From Promethearchaeota archaeon (GTDB taxonomy: Archaea; Asgardarchaeota; Lokiarchaeia; Sigyniarchaeales; SOKP01), in assembly GCA_019057795.1 (NCBI GenBank), contig JAHLWS010000078.1, positions 124,001-188,000 on the forward strand: a DNA stretch of 64,000 nucleotides. Reading direction: 5' to 3'. The notes under the pieces were generated by a model. The model was given only the letters and a program-made list of their open reading frames with translations, was not told where the DNA came from and did no database searches. Numbering within the stretch: the stretch's first letter is position 1; each line of letters opens with the position of its first letter. Shown in pieces: positions 63,548 through 64,000 of the stretch. A program made the position numbers and the translations under genes.

Positions 63548-64000
63548 ATGACAAACTATATTGAAGATTCTTATATTGGATCAGAATATGATGATATTTT
63601 TAATGATTGGTATGAAATTGAGGGCGCAAGAAAAATAAAGGAACTTTCACGCCAACTCCGAACTTTTTTCAATTATAAGGCTGAAGTAATAAGATATCGA
63701 TTTCGACCCAGTCCGAATCTTGCCGAAAATGATACAAACACTAAATATTACAGTCGAAAGCAAGAAACTGAATCATTAACTCGTGAATTCATAATCTTGT
63801 TAAAAAAGCTTAAGAAAAATGGACAAACACTTGAGCAAGGGATTCAATCTCTCTTTATTTTCAATGATAAAGCACATTTTAATAAACTTTCAGCCATAAC
63901 TGAGAAATTATCCATGTTACTTCACTATTTTTCAGAAGAAAGCCTTTACATTCATCCTAAATTTCTCAAATTTAGCGTGACATTAGCACAACACCTTTGT
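63548..64000 (+). CDS. Cassette gene A (copy 3), runs off the window
   Basis: ATG 63548 opens a frame to the last base, translating as MTNYIEDSYIGSEYDDIF, NDWYEIEGARKIKELSRQLR, TFFNYKAEVIRYRFR and onward to TEKLSMLLHYFSEES and TLAQHLC. It is closest to copy 1 in the first half. Its 3' part and the expected gene B lie beyond base 64000. It shows that the family occurs at least three times within 34 kb. Confidence 0.8.
   Translation, partial: MTNYIEDSYIGSEYDDIFNDWYEIEGARKIKELSRQLRTFFNYKAEVIRYRFRPSPNLAENDTNTKYYSRKQETESLTREFIILLKKLKKNGQTLEQGIQSLFIFNDKAHFNKLSAITEKLSMLLHYFSEESLYIHPKFLKFSVTLAQHLC

Overview
The window looks like a chromosomal stretch of an AT-rich archaeon, most likely an Asgard archaeon of the Lokiarchaeia type. 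This placement is an inference from gene content and has not been tested by phylogeny. Supporting signs are TATA-box promoters, an archaeal-type thymidylate synthase, an MJ1487-type B12/radical SAM protein, DUF2769, tRNAs with bulge-helix-bulge introns, a Ras/MglA-like small GTPase, longin/roadblock-like proteins, several SCP2-like proteins, and tandem dolichol-kinase-like CTP-dependent lipid kinases. There is no rRNA, CRISPR array or recognisable DDE transposase.

Layout. 1-1821: the 3' part of a gene fusing a TFB-like cyclin repeat to two zinc/HNH-like modules. 1890-6867: a Thermotoga-type myo-inositol degradation set (iolM, iolO, iolN). Here iolM carries a 30-nt in-frame hairpin insertion with a stop codon, and a LAGLIDADG gene sits beside iolN. 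6983-13260: small regulatory or membrane proteins, roadblock/longin-like proteins, two tRNAs with introns at non-canonical positions, and four SCP2-like proteins. 13340-29451: mostly housekeeping genes (U32 peptidase family, M48 protease, CoA-transferase/GNAT fusion, radical SAM, TatD, thymidylate synthase, MoaD-like, lipid kinases, Maf, RimK-like ligase). 29526-37986: a GTPase region invaded by two nuclease cassettes. 38011-43987: an operon of a degenerate AAA+ protein, SMC, ScpA and ScpB. 44675-53374: an arsenic cluster (ArsR, ACR3, a SAM-methyltransferase fused to an HgcA-like corrinoid protein, an HgcB-like ferredoxin, small redox and beta-grasp-like proteins, ArsC), interrupted by another nuclease cassette. 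54530-62714: a Liv-type ABC importer with a HEAT-repeat protein and an acyl-CoA ligase. 63548-64000: the start of a third copy of the two-gene cassette.

The most unusual theme is a family of nuclease cassettes. A two-gene unit occurs twice in full and a third copy begins at the right edge. Gene A is an approximately 200-aa helical protein. Gene B has a conserved zinc-finger N-terminus but an exchangeable nuclease C-terminus: HNH in one copy, a PD-(D/E)XK/EDxHD-like domain with zinc fingers in the other. These two cassettes and two single-gene nuclease loci (LAGLIDADG and HNH) are each bordered on one side by a complete or nearly complete host gene and on the other by a diverged partial copy of an end of that same gene. 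This suggests homing by gene-end replacement, in which the nuclease unit brings a substitute end for the gene it interrupts.

The second theme is short insertions of about 30 nt. One lies in the variable loop of tRNA-Arg, one in the T-loop of tRNA-Asp, one in front of the catalytic zinc cysteine of iolM, and an unexplained out-of-frame stretch of similar size lies near the 3' end of acr3. The tRNA cases fold as BHB introns; the protein-coding cases are open.
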